NCBI RefSeq assembly: GCF_016863195.1
Contig: NZ_BOOK01000032.1
Span: 124,001 to 188,000, forward strand
Reading direction: 5' to 3'
DNA from: Paraplanobispora takensis
GTDB taxonomy: Bacteria > Actinomycetota > Actinomycetes > Streptosporangiales > Streptosporangiaceae
DNA length: 64,000 bases
The position numbers and the translations under genes were made by a program. How positions within the stretch are numbered: the first letter of the stretch is position 1; each line of letters starts with the position of its first letter. Below the pieces are notes generated by a model. It made no database searches. It had not been told where the DNA came from and was given only the letters and a program-made list of their open reading frames with translations. Of this stretch, positions 52,205 through 61,259 are shown in pieces.

Positions 52205-53625
52205 CAGGGGAATACGACGACGACCGCGGCTGGATCGACGCAGAGCTCGCCGATCTGGGGACCGAGGACAGCTCACAGGACGAGGCGCCGGACACGGGTC
52301 CGCTGCCCGTCGTGGCCGTGGTGGGCCGCCCCAACGTGGGCAAGTCCACCCTGGTCAACAGGATCATCGGCCGCCGTGAGGCGGTGGTGGAGGACGTTCC
52401 CGGCGTGACCCGGGACCGGGTGACCTACGAGGCCACCTGGCGCGGGCGCCGGTTCACGGTGGTCGACACCGGAGGGTGGGACCCCGACGCGACCGGTATG
52501 GCGCTGCGCATCGCCGAGCAGGCGCAGATCGCGGCCGAACTGGCCGACGTCATCCTGTTCGTGGTGGACGCCACCGTCGGCGTGACCGACTCCGACGAGA
52601 TCGTCGGCCACGTGCTGCGCGGCTCCGGCAAGCCGGTCATCCTGGCCGCCAACAAGGTGGACAACCAGCAGATGGAGCTGGAGGCCGCGGCCCTGTGGTC
52701 GCTGGGCCTGGGCGAGCCCCAGCCCGTCTCCGCGCTGCACGGCCGCTCCAGCGGCGACCTGCTCGACGTGGTGCTGTCCAAGCTGCCCGAGACGCCGCCG
52801 CAGCGCTTCGGCGCCGAGCGCGGCCCGCGCCGGGTGGCGCTGCTCGGCAAGCCCAACGTGGGCAAGTCCTCGCTGCTGAACCAGCTCGCCGGCGAGGAGC
52901 GCGTGCTGGTCGACCCGATGGCCGGCACCACCCGCGACCCGGTCGACGAGCTGATCCAGCTCGGCGGCAAGACCTGGCGCTTCGTGGACACCGCCGGCAT
53001 CCGGCGCCGCGACCGCGAGCTCAAGGGCGCCGACTTCTACGCCAGCATGCGCACCCGGGGCGCGCTGGAGCGCTCCGAGGTCGCGATCGTGCTCATCGAC
53101 GCCAGCGAGGTGCTGACCGAGCAGGACCTGCGGATCATCTCCCTGGTGATCGAGTCCGGCCGGGCCATGGTCGTGGCGTTCAACAAGTGGGACCTGCTCG
53201 ACGAGGACCGCCGCTACTACCTGGAGAAGGAGATCGACCGCCAGCTCGTCCGCGTGCCGTGGGCGTTGCGGGTCAACATCTCCGCCAAGACCGGCTGGCA
53301 CGTGGACCGGCTCGTCCCGGCGATCGAGAAGGCTCTGGACTCCTGGTCCACCCGCGTGCCGACGGCCCGGCTCAACGCCTTCCTCGCCGACCTGGTGGCG
53401 GCCACCCCGCCGCCGGTCCGCGGCGGCAAGCAGCCCAAGATCCTCTTCGCCACCCAGGCGTCGACGGAGCCGCCGAAGTTCGTGCTGTTCACCTCGGGCT
53501 TCCTGGAGGAGACCTACCGGCGCTTCATCGAGCGCCGCATCCGCGAGGAGTTCGGCTTCGCGGGCTCTCCCATCGAGGTCACCATGAAGATCCGGGAGAA
53601 GAAGCAGGCCCAGAAGAAGAAGTAG
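52201..53625 (+). CDS. der: Ribosome biogenesis GTPase Der
   Basis: 474 aa, GTG overlapping the cmk stop. Two tandem G domains: first P-loop GRPNVGKST with DTGGWDPD (G3) and NKVD (G4), second GKPNVGKSS with DTAGI and NKWD. The C-terminal KH-like domain (about 370-465) ends in a Lys-rich tail ([13 protein letters not shown]). It acts in 50S subunit assembly. The cmk-der pair is conserved. Followed by a 12-bp hairpin. Confidence 0.97.
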   Translation: MTGEYDDDRGWIDAELADLGTEDSSQDEAPDTGPLPVVAVVGRPNVGKSTLVNRIIGRREAVVEDVPGVTRDRVTYEATWRGRRFTVVDTGGWDPDATGMALRIAEQAQIAAELADVILFVVDATVGVTDSDEIVGHVLRGSGKPVILAANKVDNQQMELEAAALWSLGLGEPQPVSALHGRSSGDLLDVVLSKLPETPPQRFGAERGPRRVALLGKPNVGKSSLLNQLAGEERVLVDPMAGTTRDPVDELIQLGGKTWRFVDTAGIRRRDRELKGADFYASMRTRGALERSEVAIVLIDASEVLTEQDLRIISLVIESGRAMVVAFNKWDLLDEDRRYYLEKEIDRQLVRVPWALRVNISAKTGWHVDRLVPAIEKALDSWSTRVPTARLNAFLADLVAATPPPVRGGKQPKILFATQASTEPPKFVLFTSGFLEETYRRFIERRIREEFGFAGSPIEVTMKIREKKQAQKKK

Positions 53626-53653
53626 GCCCGCGCAGGAGCAGGCCGAACGCGAA

Positions 53654-53684
53654 CGCGGCCACCCGTCCCCGGCGGGTGGCCGCG
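53654..53684 (+). terminator. Hairpin terminator after der
   Basis: The perfect 12-bp stem cgcggccacccg / cgggtggccgcg has a 7-nt loop. Confidence 0.75.
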
Positions 53685-53815
53685 CCCGTTCCCGCCGGTG
53701 GGCGGTCCCGTCGGGGTGGACGGCTCCGCCGGGTGGAGGGTCCCGCCGGGCGCGGGGGCGTGCCGGGTGGCCGTACCCGCGAGAGGGGCGGGTCGGGACG
53801 GCGAGAGGGGCCGGG

Positions 53816-54193
53816 TCAGGACGTGAGCCGCCGCAGCGCCTCCTCGGCGGTGTCGTAGGTCTCGAACGTCCTGCCGAGGCCGGTGATGTTCAGCACCCGG
53901 GTCAGGACGCCGTGCACGCCGCTCAGCACGAACCGCATCCGCAGGGCCTCGCTGCGCTTCATGGCGGCGATGAGCTCGCTCAGGCCCACCGAGTCGCAGA
54001 AGCTGAGATCGGCCATGTCCATGATGACGGCGGTCAGGCCCGACCGGCCCCACAGGCGCCGCAGGTGCTCGCGCAGGATCGGCACCGAGCGCAGGTCCAG
54101 CTCTCCGCCGATGTGGACGACGATCGCGTCGTCGTGCTGGACGGAGGAGACGGTGAAGGTCGAGCCGCGATCAGGGCCGAACAGAGTCGTCAC
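53816..54193 (-). CDS. STAS domain anti-sigma factor antagonist
   Basis: 125 aa, GTG 54193. SpoIIAA/RsbV-like fold: VVHIGGELDLRSVPILREHL, then AVIMDMADLSFCDSVGLSELI with the phosphorylatable serine in CDSVGL. Such proteins release a sigma factor by binding its anti-sigma factor when unphosphorylated. No anti-sigma kinase or sigma gene is adjacent, so the partner is unlinked. Convergent with der. Confidence 0.9.
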   Translation of the reverse strand: MTTLFGPDRGSTFTVSSVQHDDAIVVHIGGELDLRSVPILREHLRRLWGRSGLTAVIMDMADLSFCDSVGLSELIAAMKRSEALRMRFVLSGVHGVLTRVLNITGLGRTFETYDTAEEALRRLTS

Positions 54194-54317
54194 GATGTCC
54201 TACTCGGAGTCGGGGGTCTCCCTTTCATACCAGTCTCTGCGGATATCTGATGCATCGGGGGACATTCGGCGGCGCGTCGGAATCCGATATCGGGGAGTCC
54301 CGGCGTGTCCGGCCGGG

Positions 54318-55910
54318 TCAGGCGGAGGCCGAGGACGGCGCGGAGGGCGCCTCCCGCGGCGGGGCCGAGCCGCCGCCCGGCCCGTGCGGCAGCAGCAGCG
54401 CCACCAGCGCGCCCACGGCGCACAGGCCCGCGGTGATCAGGAAGATCTCGCTGTACTCGGTGTGCAGGGCGGCCCGCACCGCCGCCTCGTAGGCGGCCAG
54501 CCGCTCGGCGTAGACGCCGGCCTCGACGCCGAACGGCAGGGGCGTGTCCAGGTCGGCGGTGAGCGACTGGAAGCGGTGGAAGCCCCACGCCGACAGTCCC
54601 GCGACGCCCAGCAGCATGCCCATCATCCGGGCCACGACCACCGCCGCCGAGGCCACGCCGTGCTGCGCCGCCGGGGTGGCGCGCAGCACGGCCGAGGAGA
54701 CCGGCGCGATGACCAGGCCCAGGCCCAGCCCGGCCACGATCAGGTCGACGTCCACGCGGTAGCCCGCGGCGGCCAGGTCCAGCGGCCACTGGCCGATGCG
54801 GACGTAGCCGGCCGCGGCCACGGCCAGGCCCGCGACCGCCACCGGCCGCTCGCCGTAGCGGTGGGCCAGCGCCCCGCCGAGCAGGGCCGCCACGGAGAGG
54901 GCGATGAGGAAGCGGGACAGCACCAGCGCGCCGTCCAGCGCCTCCAGCTTGAGCAGCGTCTGCGCCGACAGCTGCACGTCCACCAGGGTGACCAGCAGCG
55001 CGGCGCCGGTCAGGAAGCTGACCGCCAGAGTGGCGAAGAAGGGGCCGCGCAGCACCCCGGCCATGTCGACCAGCCGGGTCCGCGAGCGCGTCTCCCACAC
55101 GACGAAGGCGATCCCCGCCACCACGCCCGCGCCGATCATCGGCGGGCCCCAGGCGGGCAGGACCGACCGGCTCGGGTCGGGGTTGTAGAGCCCGGCCACG
55201 AGCAGGCCCAGCGACAGGGCCAGCAGCAGGCCGCCGACCACGTCGACCCCGGTGGCGGGCGCGGTCCCGCGCCGGGGCGGCGGCACCGAGCGCTGGACGG
55301 CCACCGCCGCCACGATCACCAGCGGGACGTTCAGCCAGAAGATCGACCGCCAGCCGCCGAGCTGGACGCCGCCCAGCTGCAGCGTGACCGGGACCAGGGC
55401 GGCCAGGCCGGCGCCGTACAGCGGGCCCAGGACGCTGCCGAGCTCCTGGGCGGCGCCGACCGCGCCGAGCGCCAGCGGGCGCCCGCGCTCGTCCCACAGG
55501 TCGCCGACCAGCGCCATGGTGATGGGCAGCAGGGCTCCGCCCGCGATGCCCTGGATCGTACGGCCGGCCACCAGCCAGGGGACCGTCTCGCCGAGCGCGG
55601 TGACGACCGAGCCGATCGCGAAGCCCGCCAGGCACAGGTGGATGAGCGGGCGCCTGCCGTACCGGTCGGAGAGCTGGCCGAGCAGGGGCATGGCCGCGAT
55701 GTAGCCCAGCAGGAACCCGGTGACGATCGGGGTGGCGCGCTCGAGGTGGTTCTGCGGGACGTCGACGTCCGCGGCGATGTCGATCAGCACGGTGACCACG
55801 ACGTAGGCGTCCAGCGCGGCCAGCAGCACCGCGGTGCCGCCGACGCCCAGGGCGACCCGGCGCCGGGCGGCCCGGTCGCGGCCGGGCAGGGGGAGGGCGG
55901 GGGAGGTCAC
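54318..55910 (-). CDS. MFS transporter, P55 (Rv1410)-like
   Basis: 530 aa with about 14 hydrophobic segments. GTG 55910, 4 nt after the lipoprotein stop, so translationally coupled. [21 protein letters not shown] opens the first helix; [19 protein letters not shown] is the MFS loop 2-3 motif and [14 protein letters not shown] lies in helix 4-5. The pairing with an LprG-type lipoprotein is the arrangement of the mycobacterial lprG-Rv1410 operon, which exports triacylglycerides and contributes to drug tolerance. I infer lipid export here; drug efflux is an alternative. Confidence 0.88.
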   Translation of the reverse strand: MTSPALPLPGRDRAARRRVALGVGGTAVLLAALDAYVVVTVLIDIAADVDVPQNHLERATPIVTGFLLGYIAAMPLLGQLSDRYGRRPLIHLCLAGFAIGSVVTALGETVPWLVAGRTIQGIAGGALLPITMALVGDLWDERGRPLALGAVGAAQELGSVLGPLYGAGLAALVPVTLQLGGVQLGGWRSIFWLNVPLVIVAAVAVQRSVPPPRRGTAPATGVDVVGGLLLALSLGLLVAGLYNPDPSRSVLPAWGPPMIGAGVVAGIAFVVWETRSRTRLVDMAGVLRGPFFATLAVSFLTGAALLVTLVDVQLSAQTLLKLEALDGALVLSRFLIALSVAALLGGALAHRYGERPVAVAGLAVAAAGYVRIGQWPLDLAAAGYRVDVDLIVAGLGLGLVIAPVSSAVLRATPAAQHGVASAAVVVARMMGMLLGVAGLSAWGFHRFQSLTADLDTPLPFGVEAGVYAERLAAYEAAVRAALHTEYSEIFLITAGLCAVGALVALLLPHGPGGGSAPPREAPSAPSSASA

Positions 55911-55914
55911 GGTG

Positions 55915-56589
55915 TCACTTCGCCGGAGCGGTCACCTGGACCGGCACGTCGTAGTCGTCGAAGGCGACGATCACCTTGCCGCCGTTCATCGGCAGGTCGG
56001 CCTTGAGCAGCCGGCTGGTGGCCTTGTCGACCCACAGGGTGCCGTCCACGCTCTGCGTGATCCCCGGCACCATGGTGGACAGGATCTGCTGGGACAGCGT
56101 GGCCGAGACCCGGTAGGCGTCGGTGCCGTCGATCTTCTCCTCACCCTGGACCTTCGGGTCCAGGGCGTTGGACAGCAGCTGCACGACGCCCTTCTCGGGG
56201 TTGAGGATGGCCGACGGGTCGTAGATCGCGGCGAGCTGGCTGCGCGACATCGTCTGGAAGCCGCCGGTCACCCCCTTGAAGTGGACGGTGTCGCCCACCA
56301 GGAAGAACTCGATCTCCAGGAGGCTGCCGGCCATGTCGACCTGGATGGTCCCGTCGGCGTCACCGGTCGAGCTGAGGCGCCCGGCGGCCTTCTTGACCTG
56401 CACCGGCGGGGTGCCCTCGGTCTCCATGGTGAAGGCGGTGGATTTGACGGTCCGCATCGCCTGCGCCGATTTCTCGACCAGCTCCGGGCCGCCGGGCAGC
56501 GCGGCCTGCGAGCCGGAGTCGCCGCTGCATCCTGCGACTGTGAAGAGCGCGGCGACCACCGCGGCGATGAAGATCCGTCGTGCAGACAT
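55915..56589 (-). CDS. lprG: LppX/LprAFG family lipoprotein (LprG-like)
   Basis: 224 aa. Signal with lipobox VAGC (Cys21). The mature domain ([32 protein letters not shown], then [27 protein letters not shown]) is the half-barrel lipid-binding fold of LppX/Lpr[13 protein letters not shown] and [21 protein letters not shown] are family hallmarks. It would hold acyl chains in its cavity and pass lipids outward together with the downstream MFS protein. First gene of the pair. The symbol is by homology of family and context. Confidence 0.87.
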   Translation of the reverse strand: MSARRIFIAAVVAALFTVAGCSGDSGSQAALPGGPELVEKSAQAMRTVKSTAFTMETEGTPPVQVKKAAGRLSSTGDADGTIQVDMAGSLLEIEFFLVGDTVHFKGVTGGFQTMSRSQLAAIYDPSAILNPEKGVVQLLSNALDPKVQGEEKIDGTDAYRVSATLSQQILSTMVPGITQSVDGTLWVDKATSRLLKADLPMNGGKVIVAFDDYDVPVQVTAPAK

Positions 56590-56736
56590 GGCCGGATCGT
56601 AGCGACCGCTCGGTAGCGTGCGGGAGGACAGTCCGGTATCGGTTTCGCTTCACCGGCCCGGTGCCGGTCCCGCCTCACCGGCCGTGCGCGGCCGGTCCCC
56701 GCGTCCCGGAGCCGGCCGGCGGGCCGGGACGGGCGG

Positions 56737-57270
56737 TCACCGCAGGTTCTTCAGGTGCTCCACCACCGGGCTGTAGGCCCTCTCCAGCTCGCGCAGCTGG
56801 TCGTCGGTGAGCAGGTCGATGAAGTGCTCCCGCACGCTGGCCACGTGGTGCGGCGCGACGTGCTGGATGGTCTTCCAGCCGTGCGCGGTGAGCACGGCGA
56901 AGGTCCCGCGCCGGTCGTCGGCGCAGGTCTCCCTGGAGACCAGGTCGGCCGCCTCCATCCGGGAGATCTGGTGGGACAGGCGGCTGCGGGACTGGATCGT
57001 GGCCTCGGCCAGATCGCTCATGCGCATGCGGTGCCCGGGGGTCTCCGAGAGGTTGACCAGGATCTCGTAGTCGTTCACCGACAGCCCGAAGGCCTGCAGC
57101 TCGCGGTCGAGCCGGTGTTCCAGGAGCTTGTGGGCGGCCAGGTGGGCGCGCCAGGCCCGCTGCTCGACGGTGGTGAGCCAGCGGGGTTCCTCGTCGTGCA
57201 CCCGGGGGTCGCCGCCGGCCGGTGGCGTGGACGGCGAGTCGTCCGCCGGGTGGTCCTGCTCGGGGTCCAT
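56737..57270 (-). CDS. MarR family transcriptional regulator
   Basis: 177 aa with a 30-residue acidic/Pro-rich N-terminal tail. Winged helix-turn-helix: LSVNDYEILVNLSETPGHRMRMSDLAEATIQSRSRLSHQISRMEAADLVSRETCADDRRGTFAVLTAHG in successive pieces (recognition helix QSRSRLSHQISRM, wing DRRGTF). ATG at 57270. The PPTase gene lies upstream and the lipoprotein-MFS pair downstream on the same strand; either could be a target. The ligand is unknown. Confidence 0.92.
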   Translation of the reverse strand: MDPEQDHPADDSPSTPPAGGDPRVHDEEPRWLTTVEQRAWRAHLAAHKLLEHRLDRELQAFGLSVNDYEILVNLSETPGHRMRMSDLAEATIQSRSRLSHQISRMEAADLVSRETCADDRRGTFAVLTAHGWKTIQHVAPHHVASVREHFIDLLTDDQLRELERAYSPVVEHLKNLR

Positions 57271-57332
57271 GGACCGAACCTACCTCACGGTAAAGGGGCG
57301 CCTCCGCCGAGGGAGAGGGGTCGCGCCGGGGG

Positions 57333-57974
57333 TCAGCCGAGCGTGATCGGGTGGTCGGCGACGGCGCAGACGGCGACGCCCGAGCCGGTCCGCCACTCCA
57401 GCAGGTGCCTGCCCTCCCACCGCAGGGCGCGTGGGCGCGCCGGGACGTCGAGGGGGAGGCCTGACAGGTCCGTCTCGCGCAGGCCGTCCATGGTCAGCTC
57501 GCCGCGCTTGATGAGCGCCTCCTTGCGCACCCACAGCCGGATCAGCGCCTCGTTGTCGTGGACCAGGGGCCGTTCGGCGGGGGCGAGGAACTGCGCGGCC
57601 AGGGACTCGTCGACCGGGCCCGGGGGGACGTTCTCGGCGTCCACGCCGATCCGGCCGGGACCCGCCGCCGCGCACACGTAGCCGCGGCTGTGGCTGAGGC
57701 TGACTCCGAGCCGGGGGATCTCGGCGAGGTACGGCCTGCCGTGCCCCGGCCCGTGGTACTCGCAGACCTGCAGCAGGGTCAGCCGGTCCTCCGGGACGCC
57801 GGTGACCTTGGCCGCGCACCGCCGCAGGAGGATGTGGGCCGCGATGAAGTCACGCCGGTCGGACTCGCGGGCGAAGCGCGCGGCCCGTTCCCGCTCGACC
57901 TCGGTGAGCAGGGCCGTACCGGCCGGGGAGATGATCTCGTCGGTGGGGCCGGCCATCACCAGGGAGTCGTGCAC
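57333..57974 (-). CDS. 4'-phosphopantetheinyl transferase (Sfp type)
   Basis: 213 aa, GTG 57974; an ATG 18 nt later is possible. Moves phosphopantetheine from CoA to carrier proteins. Motifs: GRPYLAEIPRLGVSLSHSRG (P1/P1a region), IGVDAENV with the Mg-binding D and E, and LWVRKEALIKRGE with the catalytic W-x2-KEA. An Sfp-type enzyme implies NRPS/PKS carrier proteins elsewhere in the genome. The family is shorter at the N-terminus than Sfp but complete in motifs. Confidence 0.9.
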   Translation of the reverse strand: MHDSLVMAGPTDEIISPAGTALLTEVERERAARFARESDRRDFIAAHILLRRCAAKVTGVPEDRLTLLQVCEYHGPGHGRPYLAEIPRLGVSLSHSRGYVCAAAGPGRIGVDAENVPPGPVDESLAAQFLAPAERPLVHDNEALIRLWVRKEALIKRGELTMDGLRETDLSGLPLDVPARPRALRWEGRHLLEWRTGSGVAVCAVADHPITLG

Positions 57975-58008
57975 GTGCCCAGATTAGGGGTTCGGTGGGG
58001 CATGGGTG

Positions 58009-58860
58009 TCATTTGTCCTTCTTTGTGGACTCCTTCTTCGCGGGCTCCTTCCCGGTGGGCTCCGGGGAGGGCTCGGACTGGCCGAGGGCCTTGCCGTCGG
58101 GGTCCGTCAGGAGCTCGTCGGCGGCGCCCATCACGGTCGCGTCGTTCACCTTCCACTGGCCGCCGCTCTTGACCAGGCCCAGCTCCATGTAGGCGCCGAG
58201 CATGCGCCGGGTGCCCGCGGTGCTCTTGACCTGGGAGTCGACGACCGTGACGGCCTTCGCCCTGCCCTCGGCGATCTCCGAGACGTAGACGCCGCGGACC
58301 GAGGCCGTGGAGGAGGCCTGCATCGCGGTGATCAGGCTCTCCAGCGGGCTGAACGCCTCGTTGTAGGTCTTCTCGAAGTCCTCGCCCGACAGGGCGAAGA
58401 CGCGGTCGCGGTAGGCCTGGAGGTTGGCGTGGTCGTAGGTCTGCAGGGCCGTGGCGAACTCCGCGGCCCGGGTGGACACCGCCAACCGCTCGGCCTTCTC
58501 CGTCGCGAGGAGATCGGCCGTCCGCTCGGCCGAGATCCACTGGAGGGCGGCGAAGGCCATCGCCCCGGCGACCGCCATCGCGACGACCGCGCCGGCCAGC
58601 CGCCACCGCCATGCCCGCGTCCCCCGGCGTGGCGGTTCCTCCCCGGGATCGGCCTCCTGCCCGGCTGCGGTCCCCTCCTCGGCTGCGGTCTCACCGGTGG
58701 CGGTCTCGGAGGCCTCACCGGAGGCGTCCGCGGGCTTCCCGGCGTCCCCGGGCTCCGTGACGGTCTCGGGCTCCGTGACGGTCTCGGGCTCCGTGACGGT
58801 CTCGGGCTCCACGGCGGTCTCGGCCGGGGGCTCCTCGGTCCGCTGGGGGGTGGGGCTCAT
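58009..58860 (-). CDS. Mce-associated membrane protein
   Basis: 283 aa, ATG 58860, 3 nt after the mceF stop. A disordered acidic N-terminus includes four EPETVT-type repeats. One membrane helix follows (about 90-110, WRLAGAVVAMAVAGAMAFAALQ). The extracytoplasmic domain has LQTYDHANLQAYRDRVFALSGEDF and SEIAEGRAKAVTVVDSQVKS, the pattern of Mam proteins that close mce operons. In mycobacteria these stabilise Mce complexes. Lys-rich tail. Last gene of the operon. Confidence 0.85.
   Translation of the reverse strand: MSPTPQRTEEPPAETAVEPETVTEPETVTEPETVTEPGDAGKPADASGEASETATGETAAEEGTAAGQEADPGEEPPRRGTRAWRWRLAGAVVAMAVAGAMAFAALQWISAERTADLLATEKAERLAVSTRAAEFATALQTYDHANLQAYRDRVFALSGEDFEKTYNEAFSPLESLITAMQASSTASVRGVYVSEIAEGRAKAVTVVDSQVKSTAGTRRMLGAYMELGLVKSGGQWKVNDATVMGAADELLTDPDGKALGQSEPSPEPTGKEPAKKESTKKDK
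58751..58822 (-). repeat. 18-bp tandem repeat inside the Mce-associated gene
   Basis: ggctccgtgacggtctcg occurs three times exactly and once with three changes (ggctccacggcggtctcg). It encodes in-frame EPETVT hexapeptides and can vary in copy number without frameshift. Confidence 0.9.
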
Positions 58861-58863
58861 GCG

Positions 58864-60222
58864 CTACTCCTGTTCACGGCGGCGGGCTGCCCGGCCGACG
58901 GCGATCCAGCCGAGCACGCCGCCGGAGACGACGACGGCGAGGAAGATCGCGATGACGAAGGGGGTGAGGTCCTGCGAGGACGAGCCGGTGTCCGTCCCGG
59001 TGTCGCCGGCCTCGGGCGTGGGGGTCTCCTGGGAACCGTCGGCCTGCGGGAGGTCCTCCTCCACGCCGGGCGTGCCGTCCGGCTCGGTGCTCGTCCCGTC
59101 GTCCGGGGGGAGGGTGTCCTCGGGGTGGGGACCGGTGTCCGGGTCGTCGTCGCTGCGGGTCATGGGCGGGACGGGCGCGCCCTTGGGACACGCCCGCAGG
59201 GCGGGGGTCACCGGCGGGGCCAGCGGGCTGCGGTACTCCTGCGCCACCCGGGGGCCGCCCGGGACGCTGAAGACGAAGGTGACCCTCCCGTACAGACCGC
59301 CGGAATGCCGCTCGGTCGTGTCGGCCAGCAGGGCCTGGGTGGTCGGGACCGTCCGCAGCAGGTGGTTGACGTGCTGCTGGTTGCGGGCGGTGAACACCAC
59401 GCCCTGCCGCATCCCGGCGGCCGTCAGCAGGCAGGACAGCCCCGGGCGCGCGCTGTTGAGCAGGTGGTCGACCTGGCGGAAGAAGGCGGGGCCGTGTTCG
59501 AGGAAGGCGTACAGCTGCCTGCGGGACTCGCGGATCGTGCGGGTCACGCCCGCCAGGTCGGCCACCCCCTCCGACAGCTCCTCCCGCCTGCTCGCGAGCG
59601 TTCCGGTCAGCCGGGTCAGGTTCACCGACAGCTCGTCGAGCAGCCGGGTGTTCTCGGCGAGCGTGGTGGTGACGTCGTGCGTGTTGTCCACGATCTCCCG
59701 GATCGACGTCGTACGGCCGTCCAGACCGGCCGCCAGCTCGCTCACGATCGTCTCGGCGTCCTCGGCCGGGACCGCGTTCAGCAGCTTGCCGACCCCGTCG
59801 AACAGCTTGCGGTAGTCCAGGGGGACCGTGGTGCTGGACAGCGGGATGGTCGAGCCGGGAGGCATGACCGCGCCCCCGGCGCCGCCCTCGGGCGGGGAGA
59901 TCTCCACGTACGGCTCGCCGATCGCGGACTTGCGGCGCACCTCGGCGGTGACGCCCTGCGGGATCCGCGCGTCCCGCTCGATGCTCAGTCCCACCACGAT
60001 CTTGCCGGGAGCCAGCACGACGTCGTCGATCCGGCCGATCCGCACGCCGAGGTAGGCCACGTCGAAGCCGCGCACCAGGCCGGGGGAGGAGACGAACTCC
60101 ACGTTGATCCGGTACGGGCGCTCGATGACGTCGAGCTTGATGATGCTGGTGAACGCCCACACGGTCATCACGAGACCGAGGACCACGAAGAAGCCGAGGT
60201 TGATCCAGATGCGTTTCCTCAT
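58864..60222 (-). CDS. MCE family protein (MceF position)
   Basis: 452 aa. ATG 60222 overlaps the previous stop (ATGA). N-terminal membrane helix (about 5-28), MCE domain (about 38-115: YRINVEFVSSPGLVRGFDVAYLGVRIGRIDDVVL), helical region, then a Pro/Asp/Thr-rich linker (about 340-410) and a second membrane helix near the C-terminus (FVIAIFLAVVVSGGVLGWIAVG), unusual among Mce proteins. As the last Mce subunit it would help form the periplasm-spanning tube that carries lipid or sterol substrates to the YrbE permease. The substrate is unknown. Confidence 0.88.
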   Translation of the reverse strand: MRKRIWINLGFFVVLGLVMTVWAFTSIIKLDVIERPYRINVEFVSSPGLVRGFDVAYLGVRIGRIDDVVLAPGKIVVGLSIERDARIPQGVTAEVRRKSAIGEPYVEISPPEGGAGGAVMPPGSTIPLSSTTVPLDYRKLFDGVGKLLNAVPAEDAETIVSELAAGLDGRTTSIREIVDNTHDVTTTLAENTRLLDELSVNLTRLTGTLASRREELSEGVADLAGVTRTIRESRRQLYAFLEHGPAFFRQVDHLLNSARPGLSCLLTAAGMRQGVVFTARNQQHVNHLLRTVPTTQALLADTTERHSGGLYGRVTFVFSVPGGPRVAQEYRSPLAPPVTPALRACPKGAPVPPMTRSDDDPDTGPHPEDTLPPDDGTSTEPDGTPGVEEDLPQADGSQETPTPEAGDTGTDTGSSSQDLTPFVIAIFLAVVVSGGVLGWIAVGRAARRREQE

Positions 60223-61259
60223 CGCCGCGGCCCCAGCAGCAGGCGGAAGTCGTCCACGGAGTTGGGCAGGCGCGGCCGCTGCTCCTTCTTCGGCTTGGGC
60301 AGCAGCAGACCCTTGATCCAGACGTAGGTCAGCAGCTGGCCGTTCACCACGATCGGCGGCTGGTCGACGAACCGCTGGATCCGGTCGACCAGGACCTTCA
60401 GGTCCTCCTTGCCCCGCACCATCGAGACGGAGATGGCGTCGATGCGCCGCAGCAGGGTGCGCAGGCGGGCCGCGTGCCGCGGATAGACCGTCGCGTTGAT
60501 CTCCTTGGCCAGGGCGGTCAGCTCCCTGAGCGTCTTCTTGACGTGCTTGCGGCCGTGGTTGAGCCGGGCGGTGGCGTCGTTGATGCTGCCGGGCAGCTTG
60601 TCCAGCTCCGAGCTGCCCGCGGCCAGGTCCTCGCCCAGCTCGGCCAGGCCGTCGATGGTGCGGGCGAGATCGCGGCGGGACTCGGCGTAGGCGGTGGTGA
60701 CCTCGGTGGTCTGGCGCAGCAGCCGGTTGAGATCCTCGCCCTTGCCGCCGATCCCGGTCGCCGCGGCGTCCAGGATGGCGTTGACGTCCTGGGCGCCGAG
60801 CGCGTCGATCAGCGGCCCGGCCCGCGCGGTGACCTGCTCGATGTCCGGCTCCACCGACGTCCGGGTGATCGTCGCGCCGTCCTCCAGGAACGGGCCGGTG
60901 GTCATGTCCCTGCCCTCGGGCAGCTGCAGCTCGACGTAGTTCTCGCCGAGGATCGAGGTCTTGGCCACGACCGCGGAGGTGCCCTCGGGCACCCGGTTGC
61001 CCTCTTCGATCGACATGGTGACCCTGGCGCGGTAGCCCTCCAGGCGGATGTCGGTGACGCTGCCCACCCGCACGTCGGAGACCTGCACGCTGTGCCCCAC
61101 CACCAGGCTCTGCACGTCGTCGAAGGTCGCGTTCACGGTGAGTTCCCCGGTCGGCGCGCCCACGGTCTGCAGGGTGCACGCGGCCGTCAGCGACAACCCG
61201 GCCAGCCCCGCCGTCAACCTGACCCGTCTCATCCCGCCCACTCCGCTCACCTCCTTCAT
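60219..61259 (-). CDS. MCE family lipoprotein (MceE position)
   Basis: 346 aa. ATG 61259 overlaps the upstream stop (ATGA); an ATG at residue 10 with GGAG upstream is a good alternative. Lipobox SLTAAC (Cys28). MCE domain: ELTVNATFDDVQSLVVGHSVQVSDVRVGSV and TSILGENYVELQLPEG. Long helical region follows. MceE is the classic lipoprotein of mce operons. Confidence 0.88.
   Translation of the reverse strand: MKEVSGVGGMRRVRLTAGLAGLSLTAACTLQTVGAPTGELTVNATFDDVQSLVVGHSVQVSDVRVGSVTDIRLEGYRARVTMSIEEGNRVPEGTSAVVAKTSILGENYVELQLPEGRDMTTGPFLEDGATITRTSVEPDIEQVTARAGPLIDALGAQDVNAILDAAATGIGGKGEDLNRLLRQTTEVTTAYAESRRDLARTIDGLAELGEDLAAGSSELDKLPGSINDATARLNHGRKHVKKTLRELTALAKEINATVYPRHAARLRTLLRRIDAISVSMVRGKEDLKVLVDRIQRFVDQPPIVVNGQLLTYVWIKGLLLPKPKKEQRPRLPNSVDDFRLLLGPRR

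Noticed and set aside
58006-60327. Long plus-strand open frame opposite the mce genes
   Set aside because: Its translation is Gly/Leu/Arg-rich with no domain, while the minus strand carries clear Mce proteins with overlapping starts and stops.
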